A DNA stretch of 62,965 nt. Source: Pseudomonadota bacterium. Its GTDB lineage: Bacteria; Pseudomonadota; Alphaproteobacteria; Acetobacterales; Acetobacteraceae. Positions 8,762 to 18,190 of this stretch are shown here, one piece after another. A program made the position numbers and the translations under genes. Position 1 is the first letter of the stretch; each line of letters opens with the position of its first letter. The stretch lies in the NCBI GenBank assembly GCA_021845595.1, contig JAJZVV010000016.1, positions 1-62,965 on the forward strand. Reading direction: 5' to 3'. Under the pieces are notes generated by a model. The model did not search any database and was not told the origin of the DNA. It worked only from the letters and a program-made list of their open reading frames with translations.

Positions 8762-10543
8762 TCATGTCGAGATGAAGTGGGAGGCGTTGATGGCGGGCAG
8801 TGGCGTCTGTGACGATGGGCCGGTCCCGGCGAACAGGGCGACAAGCATATTCCCGGTTGTAAAAAATGTTGATCCTGGAGGCTGGCCGCTTGGCACGACG
8901 CGGTTGAGTTCGGCGGACATGGCGGCTGCCAGGGCAGGACGCGTCGAGCCGAACCCATTGAAATCGATCACATCCCGATTCGGGTCGAAGTTGAAGATAT
9001 TAATCCACAAATAAGCCGAGGTGTCTTGTGGCCTCAACACCAGCTCATTGCTGCCGGCTCCAAATGACACGGACGCGGAGCCAGAGATAGCGTTCGCCTG
9101 AACTACAGGCGTGTAAATATTAGTCCCCGCTCCACCAATAATTGTGTCGCTAACTGTGTTGCTGTTGGTGCCGAACGTGATGTTCGCCGTTCCCGTATCG
9201 CCCTGGGCATCGATCAGATTGCCGCCGGACAGCGCCGCCGTCGTATCGTTCACCGCGACATAGCCGCTGCTGGCGAGGTCGACCGTATTGCCCTGCGCGA
9301 GCCAGACATTGCCGGAGGCGTTGCCGTAGAAATTGACGCTGTTGCCTGCGCTGCCGGCGACGACGGTCGTGTTGCCCTCGGTCATGTTGATGGTGTCGCC
9401 GCCACTCGCGCCCGCATTCACGAGCATGCCGCCGGGACCGGCCCAGCTCTCGGTGATCGTAGCCGGGCCGCTGCCGCCGCTGACCGTCATGACGCCGGCG
9501 CCATTGTTGAAATAGTCGCCGGGGCCGCCGTTCTGGATCGCCGTGGTGGCCCCCGAACCGCCGATGATCGTGGTGTTGCCGCTGGAGATGAAATTCATCG
9601 TCCCCGAACCGCCCCAGCCCGTCACCCCTGAGGAGGCGTTGATGGTGTCGTTGCCCGAGCTGCCGACGAAAATCGCCCCTGCGCCGCCAATGGTGACGTC
9701 CATGGTGTTCGAACCGGCGTAAATCACGTCGCTCGCGCCGGCGGTCACCGACGATGCGCCGGAACCAGCGACATAGATGTCATTGGCACCACTGATCGTG
9801 TCGATGTTGGTGCCGTACCCACCAAAAATGAGGTCGTTGGTTCCGCCGAGGTCGATCGTGTTCGTGCCAACCCCGGCCATAACGGTGGACGACCCTTGGG
9901 CCAGGTCGACATTCAGATTGGTGTTCGCGCTGGTGCCGGAACCCCAGACGATGTTCGAGTAACCGCCGCCGGTGACAGTGGCATCGCCGACGCCGACCGC
10001 GACGATGTCGTTGATCCCCGACAGAACGACATCGAGCGACTCCATCACCGCCGACGACATGCCAATGACATTGTCTCCGCCACCGGTATAGACGATCTCA
10101 TTGGCGCTGCTGTCCCACACCGTCATGCCGCCCAGCCCGCCAAGGACGGTGGTTGCCAGACTTGCGCTGGTCGAAATTGTCGGCGTGGAAAATGGGGAAA
10201 GAGCGGACAATGGGGAAAGATTGGCGATGACACCGTAGCCGGCTGGCACGGACACGGCGTTGATTTGGCTCTCCACCAGAAGCAGGTTCGCATCGCCGGA
10301 CACCGCAGGTGCCAGGATGGCATCGGTCGTCGTGTGCAGCGTGCCGCCGGTCGCCGCCGCGTCGAGCGCCGCGATGGTCGGCAGCGCGCTGCCATCGGCC
10401 GGAAGGTTGAGAATGGTCCCCGCCGGAAAGGCGGCTCCGCCGGAGACTGTCTCGGTGCCGAAGTCGTTGGAGACAATTGCCTGTGCGAAGGTCGGAGTCG
10501 CAACTTGGGTGCCCGCGCCTGCGTCAAGGTAGTAACTGGACAT
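8762..10543 (-). CDS. Beta-repeat surface or secreted protein
   Basis: This 593-residue protein is very rich in Gly, Ser, Thr, Asn and Ala, with repeated short strands of the type GGAGTNxxDTISGANDIYVAGSG from about residue 130 to 480. This predicts an extracellular beta-solenoid. There is no classical signal peptide. The C-terminal ~100 residues (FNFDPNRDVIDFNGFG and following) resemble the C-terminal secretion/anchor part of RTX-like and autotransporter-like proteins common in Acetobacteraceae, so type I secretion is plausible. True calcium-binding nonapeptides (GGxGxDxxx) are scarce. The ATG at 10543 has GGGAAGG upstream. Function is unknown; adhesion or biofilm is a guess. Confidence 0.7.
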   Translation of the reverse strand: MSSYYLDAGAGTQVATPTFAQAIVSNDFGTETVSGGAAFPAGTILNLPADGSALPTIAALDAAATGGTLHTTTDAILAPAVSGDANLLLVESQINAVSVPAGYGVIANLSPLSALSPFSTPTISTSASLATTVLGGLGGMTVWDSSANEIVYTGGGDNVIGMSSAVMESLDVVLSGINDIVAVGVGDATVTGGGYSNIVWGSGTSANTNLNVDLAQGSSTVMAGVGTNTIDLGGTNDLIFGGYGTNIDTISGANDIYVAGSGASSVTAGASDVIYAGSNTMDVTIGGAGAIFVGSSGNDTINASSGVTGWGGSGTMNFISSGNTTIIGGSGATTAIQNGGPGDYFNNGAGVMTVSGGSGPATITESWAGPGGMLVNAGASGGDTINMTEGNTTVVAGSAGNSVNFYGNASGNVWLAQGNTVDLASSGYVAVNDTTAALSGGNLIDAQGDTGTANITFGTNSNTVSDTIIGGAGTNIYTPVVQANAISGSASVSFGAGSNELVLRPQDTSAYLWINIFNFDPNRDVIDFNGFGSTRPALAAAMSAELNRVVPSGQPPGSTFFTTGNMLVALFAGTGPSSQTPLPAINASHFIST

Positions 10544-10770
10544 CGGAGCCTTCCCGAGACTTGACCAACAAATTTCGACAAGGTTAACGGCGACAGCGCC
10601 GGCCGGTCAATCTTCTTGCTTCTCGCGCGCCGCCGGCACGCGCCCCCACCCGGCGCGCCGGCTTACGCTTGCCGCGCGCTGCAGCCCGGCAGCCCGGTCC
10701 GTCCCAATATTCATAAATGATCAAAATAGCCGCCCGCAACGCTCCGGCCGGCGGCGCGGCAGGCGGCGGC

Positions 10771-11334
10771 TCAGTCCGCGTCGATCTCGTCGCGGGCGCG
10801 ATAGTTCCCCGTCCACCATTTCACCGGCTTGGCCTCGCTCGCCGGCTTGACGGCAGCGCTGGCGGCCTTCCGCGGGCGGCCGCGCTTGGCGCGGGGTGCG
10901 GGTTCCATGCTGCCCTTCGCCGGGCGCGCGGCCGATTCCGCCGTGGCGACGGGCGGGATCGCTGCCGGTGTCGGCATGGCAGCCGGCGTGAGCAGAGCGG
11001 GCGGCGGCGCGGCGTGCGCCATTTCGGTGTGGGCGAGGCGCGTCTGCAGGCTGCGTACCGCCGCCTGCGCCTCGCGCAGCGCCTGCTCGACGCGGGTGCG
11101 GGCCTCCCGCTCGGCATTGAGCTGCGCCGTCAGCTCCGCGAGCGCGGCGGCCTGCCGGGTTTCGGCCTCGGAGCGCGGGTGCAGGACCACCACCGGCACC
11201 TCGCCATCGCGCACGAACCGCCGCCGTGGCTGCGCCCCGCGCGTCCCGCCGCCCAAGCCGAGCCCGAGAGAGCGGCGCGCGCGCTGCTCGGCTTCATCGT
11301 CCAGGAAGGTCGGAGCGGGTTCGTCGCTTGCCAA
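10771..11334 (-). CDS. Coiled-coil, basic-tailed hypothetical protein
   Basis: I do not recognise this 187-residue protein. The start is chosen at TTG 11334 because GAGGTGA sits 5 bases upstream; the frame is open to 11424 but without a better signal. The N-terminal part is acidic (ASDEPAPTFLDDEAEQRARR). The middle is a clear coiled coil (about residues 60-110, rich in Ala, Glu, Arg). The C-terminal third is Pro/Ala-rich with an AT-hook-like RAKRGRPRKA followed by a conserved-looking VKWWTGNYRARDEID end. That layout could suit a nucleoid or surface-associated accessory protein, but no function is assigned. Confidence 0.55.
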   Translation of the reverse strand: MASDEPAPTFLDDEAEQRARRSLGLGLGGGTRGAQPRRRFVRDGEVPVVVLHPRSEAETRQAAALAELTAQLNAEREARTRVEQALREAQAAVRSLQTRLAHTEMAHAAPPPALLTPAAMPTPAAIPPVATAESAARPAKGSMEPAPRAKRGRPRKAASAAVKPASEAKPVKWWTGNYRARDEIDAD

Positions 11335-11473
11335 AATATCACCTCGTTCGCAGCCCGGCTCCTGGGCTGAACCGTGCCCGGGCGGGGCGCGGACTCGATT
11401 CGTACGTGCGCCGACCAGCGGCACAATACAAGGTCATCATCACGCTGCGAAGCAATGATTTTATTTAAACACG

Positions 11474-11519
11474 TGGTGGGCGCACAAGGACTCGAACCTT
11501 GGACCCGCTGATTAAGAGT
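11474..11519 (-). other. tRNA-Lys(CUU) 3' fragment: attachment-site core of the ICE
   Basis: The minus strand reads as a tRNA 3' half. It has the anticodon loop CUCUUAA with the 3' anticodon stem, variable loop, a complete T arm (CAAGG-TTCGAGT-CCTTG), the 3' acceptor strand TGCGCCC, discriminator A and CCA. The expected 5' strand (GGGCGCA) and D arm are missing; the sequence diverges right at the anticodon loop. That is what is left at one end when an element integrates into the 3' half of a tRNA gene. The integrase gene begins 170 bases away on the element side. The intact gene should be at the other end of the element. Confidence 0.8.
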
Positions 11520-11627
11520 TTCCGATCTCGCCTCCGCTGCACTTCTATCCAGTTCGCCAATGCACGGTAGATCAATATGTTATGCCGCCATGCCTATCCG
11601 CAAACCGCCGCCGACTTGCATTCCGGT

Positions 11628-11647
11628 GATTCCTAGGCGATTCCTAG
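11628..11647. repeat. Tandem GATTCCTAG direct repeat beside the integrase gene
   Basis: GATTCCTAG occurs at 11628-11636 and again at 11639-11647, an 11-bp period. It lies between the att core and the integrase start. Direct repeats in this position are typical of integrase arm-type or excisionase binding sites. The role is inferred from position only. Confidence 0.45.
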
Positions 11648-11690
11648 CCGTGCGCAGCCAAGGCTTGCCAGGAATGCGGGGGCGAGGTCG

Positions 11691-12917
11691 ATGCGGGGGA
11701 AAGTCACAAAGCGCTCGGTGGAGGCCTTGATGCCCAGGCCCGATGGCACCGAGAGCGTGCTCTGGGATAGCGAGCTCCGCGGCTTCGGTGTCCGCGTCCA
11801 GCGCGGAGGCGTCCGTAGCTACGTGCTCCAGTATCGAGCCGGCGACCAACGCGGTGCCCCGCTTCGGAAGCTCACGATCGGGCGTCACGGCTCTCCCTGG
11901 ACGCCAGAGACCGCGCGTCGTGAGGCACGACGGCTGCTCGGCGCCATCGCGGATGGGACCGACCCGGCCGCCGCGCGAGCCGAACGGCGAGAGGCTCCAA
12001 CTATGGCAGATCTCGCCCAGCGGTTCCTCTCCGAGCATGCCGAGGCGAAGCGAAAGCCCAGCACCGCGGCAGAGTATCGCCGGTTGATCGACAAGGTCAT
12101 CCTGCCCGCGCTCGGCACGCGCAGGGTCGCTGACGTGACACGCGCCGAAATCGCCAAACTCCACCACGGGCTTCGCGACGTGCCGTATCAGGCAAACCGT
12201 GTCCTCGCTGTTCTCTCGAAGATGTTCAATCTGGCTGAACGCTGGGGATTGCGACCAGACGGATCCAATCCTTGCCGCCATGTCGAAAAATTCGGTGAAC
12301 GCAAGCGTGAGCGGATGCTCTCGGCGTCAGAGTTGTCGCGTTTGGGGGAGGCGCTCGCGGGGCACGACGGTTCGCCATTCGTTGTTGGTGCCGTCAAGCT
12401 GCTGATCTTCACTGGCGCGCGCCTTGGCGAGATACTCGGCCTGAGATGGGACTGGATCGACCTCGATCGTGGCGAGGCACGGCTGCCCGACAGCAAATCG
12501 GGCGCCAAGACGCTCCACCTTCCCCCTCCCGCTCTCGCCGTGCTGGCGGCCCTGCCTAGGATCGAGGGCAACCCCTTTGTCATCGTGGGACATCGGGCTG
12601 GTGCACCGCTGGTCAACCTTGAAAAGCCCTGGCGGACAATCCGCGCCACAGCCGGCTTGGACGATGTCCGTCTGCACGACCTACGACATGCCTTTGCGAG
12701 CATCGCGGCGTCCAGTGGGCTGGGATTGCCGATCATCGGGAAGATCCTCGGCCATACTCAGCCTGCCACCACCGCGCGCTACGCGCATTTGGCGAGTGAT
12801 CCCGTGAAAGCAGCAGCTGCCGCCGTGGCAGAGAAAATCGCTTCGGCAATGGTCGGCAGGACCGGTAATGCCGGAGAAGCTAAGGCAGTCGATCGGACTT
12901 CTGGCTCTGGCGCGTAG
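11691..12917 (+). CDS. Tyrosine integrase of the ICE
   Basis: This is a 408-residue phage P4-type integrase. The N-terminal ~90 residues are the DUF4102 arm-binding domain (VLWDSELRGFGVRVQRGG). A SAM-like core-binding domain follows, then the catalytic domain with Arg near 243 (ARLGEILGLRW), HDLRH near 328, GHTQ near 353 and the nucleophilic Tyr near 363 (ARYAHLA). All catalytic residues are present, so it should be active. The ATG at 11691 has GAGG a few bases upstream. It sits next to the tRNA-Lys core, which it presumably recombines, with the RdfS-like protein at the far end of the window as directionality factor. Confidence 0.93.
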   Translation: MRGKVTKRSVEALMPRPDGTESVLWDSELRGFGVRVQRGGVRSYVLQYRAGDQRGAPLRKLTIGRHGSPWTPETARREARRLLGAIADGTDPAAARAERREAPTMADLAQRFLSEHAEAKRKPSTAAEYRRLIDKVILPALGTRRVADVTRAEIAKLHHGLRDVPYQANRVLAVLSKMFNLAERWGLRPDGSNPCRHVEKFGERKRERMLSASELSRLGEALAGHDGSPFVVGAVKLLIFTGARLGEILGLRWDWIDLDRGEARLPDSKSGAKTLHLPPPALAVLAALPRIEGNPFVIVGHRAGAPLVNLEKPWRTIRATAGLDDVRLHDLRHAFASIAASSGLGLPIIGKILGHTQPATTARYAHLASDPVKAAAAAVAEKIASAMVGRTGNAGEAKAVDRTSGSGA

Positions 12918-12976
12918 CCCTCTCTCCGAACGGAACAGAGGAGCTTTGATCCATCGTTGCCGGCCGGGCCGTCACC

Positions 12977-13684
12977 TCATGCCAGCAGACGTTCCAGCCG
13001 AGCTTTCCTGGCCTCCCAGTCTGGCAAAAGCCTTTGAAGAATTCGATAGAAGGCAGGGCCGTGGTCCGCATGGGCAAGGTGGCAGAGCTCATGAACGATC
13101 ACGTAGTCGATGCTGCTGATCGGCGCCTTGATCAGGTTCCTGTTCAAGGTCAAGCGACCAGAGGGACTCATACTCCCCCACCGCCTCCGCAGCGTGCGGA
13201 TCGTCAGATCAGAGTGTGACAATCCAAGATGTCGCACCTGGGCCTGTGCCAGCGCCACCCGCTCGGGCAACCTGATCCGCGCCCGTTCCGCATACCAAGC
13301 CTCCAATGCCTCCCGGACCTGATCGGGGCGATCGGGCTCTGGCACCGACACTACCAAGCGACCGGCGTAGAGGCGCACGTTACGATCCTCGCCCTGCTCC
13401 AGCCGCAGGCGATATTGGCGGCCGAGGTACAGGTGGGTTTCGCCGCCGACATACTGGCGGGCCGGGGACCGCGGCATGAACTGGGCGAAATACGCCTTCT
13501 GCCTGTCGATCCAGGCGATGCGGGCGACGATCCGCTGCTCGATTCTTGACAATGGCATGTCGTGCGGCGCCGACACGTCCACCGTGCCGTCCGGCAATAC
13601 CGATATCGTGAGGGTCTTGCGGTCGGCGAAGCGGAGGCGGTAGGCGAGATTCCCGGCGCCATAGACGACCTGCTGCTCGTGCAT
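12977..13684 (-). CDS. YgjP/DUF45-family metallopeptidase
   Basis: This 235-residue protein has a zinc-metallopeptidase motif near its C-terminus (VHELCHLAHADHGPAFY: HExxH plus a downstream His). It also has the family's typical RRRWGSMSPSGRLTLN segment. YgjP/WLM-like proteins are often the last gene of type I restriction operons, as here: it starts 1 base after the hsdR stop and continues the operon. The substrate is unknown. It converges on the integrase gene. Confidence 0.85.
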   Translation of the reverse strand: MHEQQVVYGAGNLAYRLRFADRKTLTISVLPDGTVDVSAPHDMPLSRIEQRIVARIAWIDRQKAYFAQFMPRSPARQYVGGETHLYLGRQYRLRLEQGEDRNVRLYAGRLVVSVPEPDRPDQVREALEAWYAERARIRLPERVALAQAQVRHLGLSHSDLTIRTLRRRWGSMSPSGRLTLNRNLIKAPISSIDYVIVHELCHLAHADHGPAFYRILQRLLPDWEARKARLERLLA

Positions 13685-13685
13685 G

Positions 13686-16600
13686 TCAGCGTGGGAGACG
13701 ATGGCGGGCGATCTGCATAATCCGCTCTATCAAGTCGTCCATGATCACCGGCGTGAGTGGAACGCCATGCTTCCCCTTGACGACATCAAAGAGATAGTCG
13801 TCGAGGTCGTTGACCATGGCCTTCTGGACGTCGAGATTTCCGATCCAGTCCACGATCCGATGCTGCTCAATGATCGTAAGCGCGTTGGCCGCGAAGGCCG
13901 CAGCGACGTCGGATAGCTCCCGCTCCGTCCGGCCGCCGACCTGACGAACAACTTCCAGGGCGACACCGAAGAATGCGGTAGCTACCGGATTGTCCTTTAC
14001 CGCTTCAGGCAGATCGTCGGTCTTCCGGTTGACCACCGCGTCACGGATCGCGGAGACGGTCCGGAGGTAGTCCAGCTCGTCGAGCCGTCCCTGTCGGAAG
14101 TCCTCGATCGCCTTTTGGATCAGGCGCGAGAACGGCTCATAGAACGCCGGATCCTCCTCCAGCCGCTCGGTGATGGTGCGTTTGGTGGCGCTAGCGATCA
14201 GGTCGGCCTTTGCCGCCGGTGAGGCTTGGCCCTCGACCGCCTTCGCGAATGCTTCGTCATCAAAGATGTTTACCAGCGGCGTGAGCGTCAGCACCTGATG
14301 CGCAAGGATATGCGTGTCCAGCAGCTTTCGGATCCGCGGTTCGTATTCCCGTAGACTGACCTCCTCCTGGTAGCGGCGCTTGATCGCCGCGCGCAGCTTT
14401 TCGAAGCGCCGCAGATCGCTTTTGTACCCGGCAATGCGCCCCGCGTTCGACAGGTCATTCGCGTACTCGGCCGACGAGAGTGCGATGGCGAGTGTCTTCG
14501 CGAACTGGCTCAGGCGGCTGTAGAACAGCTTCCGCTGCACTTCATCGCCCAGATGCCGCTCGAATGCCTCTTCGTCGGCCTTGTTGCGGATTTCCCGAAA
14601 TATGTCCCAAAGCTCGGAGTGACGCTGCGGAAGCTTGGCGATTTCATCGCGGATCGACAGCACCGTATCCGCGACATCCTCCTCCTCGTAGCCATCCAGC
14701 GCGCTATAGGCGGTCAGGGCCTGGTCGAGTTCCCCGAGCAACCCCTGGTAATCGATGATGAAGCCGAAATCCTTCCCCTCCTCCACCCGGTTCACTCGCG
14801 CGATCGCCTGTAGCAGCGTGTGTTCCTTCATCTTCTTGGCGATGTAGAGCACGGTGTTTTTCGGGGCGTCGAAGCCAGTAAGCAGCTTGTCCACGACGAT
14901 CAGGATTTCGGGATCCTCGCGCCGCGTGAAGCTCTCGATGACGCTTTGGTTATAGCGCCGCTCGTCACCGAAGCGCGCCATCATCCGCTTCCAGAACGCC
15001 ACCACCTCGTCCGCCGGGCCTTCGTCGATGGTCTCATAGCCTTCCCGCTCATCGGGACCAGAAATGATGACTTCGCTGGTTACCTCGCCCAATTCGTCAA
15101 GGACACGTTTGTAAGCCAGTGCCGCGCGCTTCGACGGCGCGACAAGCTGCCCCTTGAAACCGGTGTCCTTCCAGTTCTGGGCGAAGTGCTGGCTGATATC
15201 GAAGGCGATGCAGGCGATGGTTTGGCCGGTCTGCGACAACTCCCGCGCGCGGGCGAACTTCCGCTTGAGGTCGGCTTTTTGCTCGGCCGACAGGTTCGCG
15301 CAGGTCCGCTCGAACCAGGCGTCGATCCCTTGGGCGTTCACCTGCTGCTCGACATGCCGCCCTTCATACAGCAGCGGCACGACCGCCTTGTCCTCCACCG
15401 CCTGGCGGATGGCATAGACATCGATCACGCCGCCGAACCGCTCGAACGTGCTTTTCTCGGCCTTCATCAGCGGCGTGCCGGTGAAGCCCAGATAGCAGGC
15501 GTTGGGGAATAGCTTCCGCATACGCGGGTGCAGCGTGCCGTGCTGGGAGCGGTGGCTTTCGTCCACCAGAAGGAACACGTCGGACGAGCGATCCTCGAAG
15601 CCACGGGCGCGCAGCGCGGTGTCGAATTTGTGGATCAGCGTGGTGACGATCGCCGCGCGATCCTTGCCCAACAGGTCGAGCAGATGGCGCCCCGATTGGG
15701 CCTGCTGCGGGTCGAGACCGCAGGCGGCGAAGGTACGGCGGATCTGTTCGTCGAGGTTGATCCGGTCGGTGACCAGCACGACCCGGGGCAGGTCGATCTC
15801 AGGGTCCAGCGCCAGCGCGCGGGCCATCATCACCATGGTCAGCGACTTGCCGGAGCCCTGGGTGTGCCAGATCACGCCGCCTTGCCGTCGTCCCTCGGCG
15901 TCTCGTGTCTTGACGCGACGGAGCAGGTTGCGGACGGCGAAAAACTGCTGGTAGCGGGCGATCTTCTTCTCCCCGCCATCGAACAGGGTGAACCGGCGGA
16001 CGAGGTCGAGCAGGCGATCGGGCCGGCAGAGCGCGAACAGAACACGGTCCTGCTCCGTGATGCCGCGTCCGCCGCCGGCCTCGGCGGCGGTGAAGGCGAC
16101 CTGTTCCTCGGCGAAGCCGCCGGCGAAGGTGGCGCGCTTCTGGGTCTCGGTGAGCGGCGTCGCGACGGCGGCGGCGACATCTTCCTCCCGGTCTTCACGC
16201 TCGCGCCAGAGCGACCAGAATTTCGCCGCGGTGCCGACCGTGCCATAGCGCGCCGCGTTTTTGTTCACCGCCAGCAGCATTTGCACGGTGCGGAACAGGC
16301 CGGGGATTTCGTCGTCCTGCTGGTTGCGCAGGTGCTGGGAGACGGCTTGCGCCCAGTCTTCCGACGGCGCCTTACACTCGATGACGGCCAGCGGAATGCC
16401 ATTGACGAACAGCACGAGGTCCGGGCGGCGGGTTTCGTGGGAGCGGCTGCGTTCCACCTCGAACTCGGCGCAGAGATGGAAGACGTTGTTTTCCGGGCGC
16501 TCCCAGTCGATGAAGCGAAGCTGGAAGCCGCGGGTCTCACCCTCCACCGTCTGCTCAAGCGACGTGCCGAGCAGCAGCAGGTCGGTCAGGTCCTCGTTGG

Positions 16601-16874
16601 TCTTGAGCAGGCCCGACGCCCTCGGTTCCTTCAGCTTCTCGATGGCGCCGATGATATTGCCTTCGGTGAAGGGCACCTCCCGCCCGCGGAAGCGGATGCG
16701 GTTGATGCGGCGAAGTTGGGCCGCGAGGATGTCTTCCAGAAAGACGTTGGACAGCCGCCCGCGCCGCTCGCGCTCGGCTTCCGTTTTAGTCAGAAGCGTG
16801 TAGCCGAGCGCCTGGAGCAGGTGCATCGCCGGCACCTGTGAGAGGGATTTTTCCGAGGCGGCGAACTGGTCCAT
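13686..16874 (-). CDS. hsdR: Type I restriction enzyme, R subunit
   Basis: This 1062-residue subunit cuts DNA after ATP-driven translocation. The N-terminal nuclease domain shows the PD-(D/E)xK motif (RPDLVLFVNGIPLAVIECK, about residues 148-167). The helicase part shows Walker A (HTQGSGKSLTMV), a DEAD-like DESH box and conserved motifs such as GFTGTPL. The C-terminal helical region is complete and the length is normal. The ATG at 16874 lies 1 base beyond the hsdS stop, so expression is coupled. Confidence 0.95.
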   Translation of the reverse strand: MDQFAASEKSLSQVPAMHLLQALGYTLLTKTEAERERRGRLSNVFLEDILAAQLRRINRIRFRGREVPFTEGNIIGAIEKLKEPRASGLLKTNEDLTDLLLLGTSLEQTVEGETRGFQLRFIDWERPENNVFHLCAEFEVERSRSHETRRPDLVLFVNGIPLAVIECKAPSEDWAQAVSQHLRNQQDDEIPGLFRTVQMLLAVNKNAARYGTVGTAAKFWSLWREREDREEDVAAAVATPLTETQKRATFAGGFAEEQVAFTAAEAGGGRGITEQDRVLFALCRPDRLLDLVRRFTLFDGGEKKIARYQQFFAVRNLLRRVKTRDAEGRRQGGVIWHTQGSGKSLTMVMMARALALDPEIDLPRVVLVTDRINLDEQIRRTFAACGLDPQQAQSGRHLLDLLGKDRAAIVTTLIHKFDTALRARGFEDRSSDVFLLVDESHRSQHGTLHPRMRKLFPNACYLGFTGTPLMKAEKSTFERFGGVIDVYAIRQAVEDKAVVPLLYEGRHVEQQVNAQGIDAWFERTCANLSAEQKADLKRKFARARELSQTGQTIACIAFDISQHFAQNWKDTGFKGQLVAPSKRAALAYKRVLDELGEVTSEVIISGPDEREGYETIDEGPADEVVAFWKRMMARFGDERRYNQSVIESFTRREDPEILIVVDKLLTGFDAPKNTVLYIAKKMKEHTLLQAIARVNRVEEGKDFGFIIDYQGLLGELDQALTAYSALDGYEEEDVADTVLSIRDEIAKLPQRHSELWDIFREIRNKADEEAFERHLGDEVQRKLFYSRLSQFAKTLAIALSSAEYANDLSNAGRIAGYKSDLRRFEKLRAAIKRRYQEEVSLREYEPRIRKLLDTHILAHQVLTLTPLVNIFDDEAFAKAVEGQASPAAKADLIASATKRTITERLEEDPAFYEPFSRLIQKAIEDFRQGRLDELDYLRTVSAIRDAVVNRKTDDLPEAVKDNPVATAFFGVALEVVRQVGGRTERELSDVAAAFAANALTIIEQHRIVDWIGNLDVQKAMVNDLDDYLFDVVKGKHGVPLTPVIMDDLIERIMQIARHRLPR

Positions 16875-16875
16875 G

Positions 16876-18075
16876 TCAGTCCGCCGCCGGGCTGAGATCG
16901 GCGACCGACTCCGGCACGCGGATTTTTCCCGTGAGGAGCTTTTGCATCAGGCCGGTCTTTTGTCTGCGCAGCAACTCGGCGCGCCTGACCGCCGTCCGAT
17001 GACGGGTGGTCAAGTCGGCAAGAACCGCAGCGATTCGCCGTTGTGTGGAAAGCGGTGGTAGGTCGATCGGCATTCCGATCAGATCGGAGTAGTAAATCCG
17101 AGTTCTGACACTTCCAGATCCGCCCTGCTGGCACCACGCGGCCCAGCGTGGCGACTGCCGCAGTTCGTTGACGAATTCCGGTGCGCAGGTCTCGCGCTTT
17201 GCCGCGAAGACGACGTAGTCCGGGCTGACCAGGATATCCGTCGTGAAGGTGGAAAACGCCAAGGAGCCGATATTTAGCCGCATAGGATTGTAGGCGAATG
17301 CGGATGGCGGCACGATTTTGTAGCGAGAAAGATCGCTCCCAATTGTGCGCTCGCGCATTGGCTGGAAGCCGTCACCCTTGATCACCCCCATAACTGAGGC
17401 AGCGGTCAAGCGGGTCCCGTTTCGCGAAGTCAATTCCTCCGTCACATCACCGAGCGTGGCGGTTCTCCACTCTCTGCGATTCCGATTGTGGCGAGAGCTC
17501 AGCAGGAGGATGCGGCGCGCGGACAGCGCCTGTGCGGCAAGGCCGACGAGTCGTTCCGTCGTCTCGATCGCCGCATCCCAGGTGCCGAGGGCGGCGGCGA
17601 TGCGGCGTTGCTCCGGAAGGGGTGGAAGCGGGATAGGAAGGGCGAGCAACTTTGCGGTATCGAGCCGACCGGTGCCATGCCCAGCCGCTTCGACAAGCTG
17701 CATTAGAACTGGCTTTAGAGATTCCAGCGCGCAGTAAAGGAAGCCGCTGTCGATCGCGCTATCGGGAATGAGGGCCTTGACGTCTTGATTGAACGCGGCT
17801 TCCGTCTTGCAAATTCCGATTGGTATGTCCTTGAAGAGACCCATACCCCTGACAAGAATCAGAAGCGCGTCGACCGGAGCTATTGTCGCAACAGACCTAC
17901 CCGCGGCAGAAAGCTTCTGGATAGAACCGACAAGATAGCGAGATTTGAGATCTTTGGCTGTGATCCATGGCAAGTCGTCGCCCCAATACGCTGCGTTCCC
18001 TTTTGAGGGTGTTCCGCCCGATTTTATTCTGACAAGATCGCCTAGGGGTGCATGAGTGAGTGGAGATAATCTCAC
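16876..18075 (-). CDS. hsdS: Type I restriction enzyme, specificity subunit
   Basis: This 399-residue subunit has two target recognition domains. Each is followed by the conserved Pro-rich helix (LPPLPEQRRIAAALGTWD near residue 170; LPPLSTQRRIAAVLADLT near 355), so it is a full two-TRD subunit. It sets the DNA sequence recognised by the complex. I chose GTG 18075 because GGGAGGG lies upstream and homology starts there; a TTG further up also keeps the frame open. It is followed directly by hsdR. Confidence 0.92.
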   Translation of the reverse strand: MRLSPLTHAPLGDLVRIKSGGTPSKGNAAYWGDDLPWITAKDLKSRYLVGSIQKLSAAGRSVATIAPVDALLILVRGMGLFKDIPIGICKTEAAFNQDVKALIPDSAIDSGFLYCALESLKPVLMQLVEAAGHGTGRLDTAKLLALPIPLPPLPEQRRIAAALGTWDAAIETTERLVGLAAQALSARRILLLSSRHNRNRREWRTATLGDVTEELTSRNGTRLTAASVMGVIKGDGFQPMRERTIGSDLSRYKIVPPSAFAYNPMRLNIGSLAFSTFTTDILVSPDYVVFAAKRETCAPEFVNELRQSPRWAAWCQQGGSGSVRTRIYYSDLIGMPIDLPPLSTQRRIAAVLADLTTRHRTAVRRAELLRRQKTGLMQKLLTGKIRVPESVADLSPAAD

Positions 18076-18190
18076 TGGTTTGTCCCTCCCAGGCGCGCCA
18101 TCGTCGGGTTCCGGCTCACAGGTTTGCCTCCCGCCGGCCGCCCGAAAACAGGGTAACACGGTCCACAATTAGGTAATTGACCTAGGCGCA

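Noticed and set aside
11474-11567. A complete tRNA gene
   Set aside because: Only the 3' half fits tRNA-Lys(CUU). The 5' acceptor strand and D arm are missing, so it is an attachment-site remnant.
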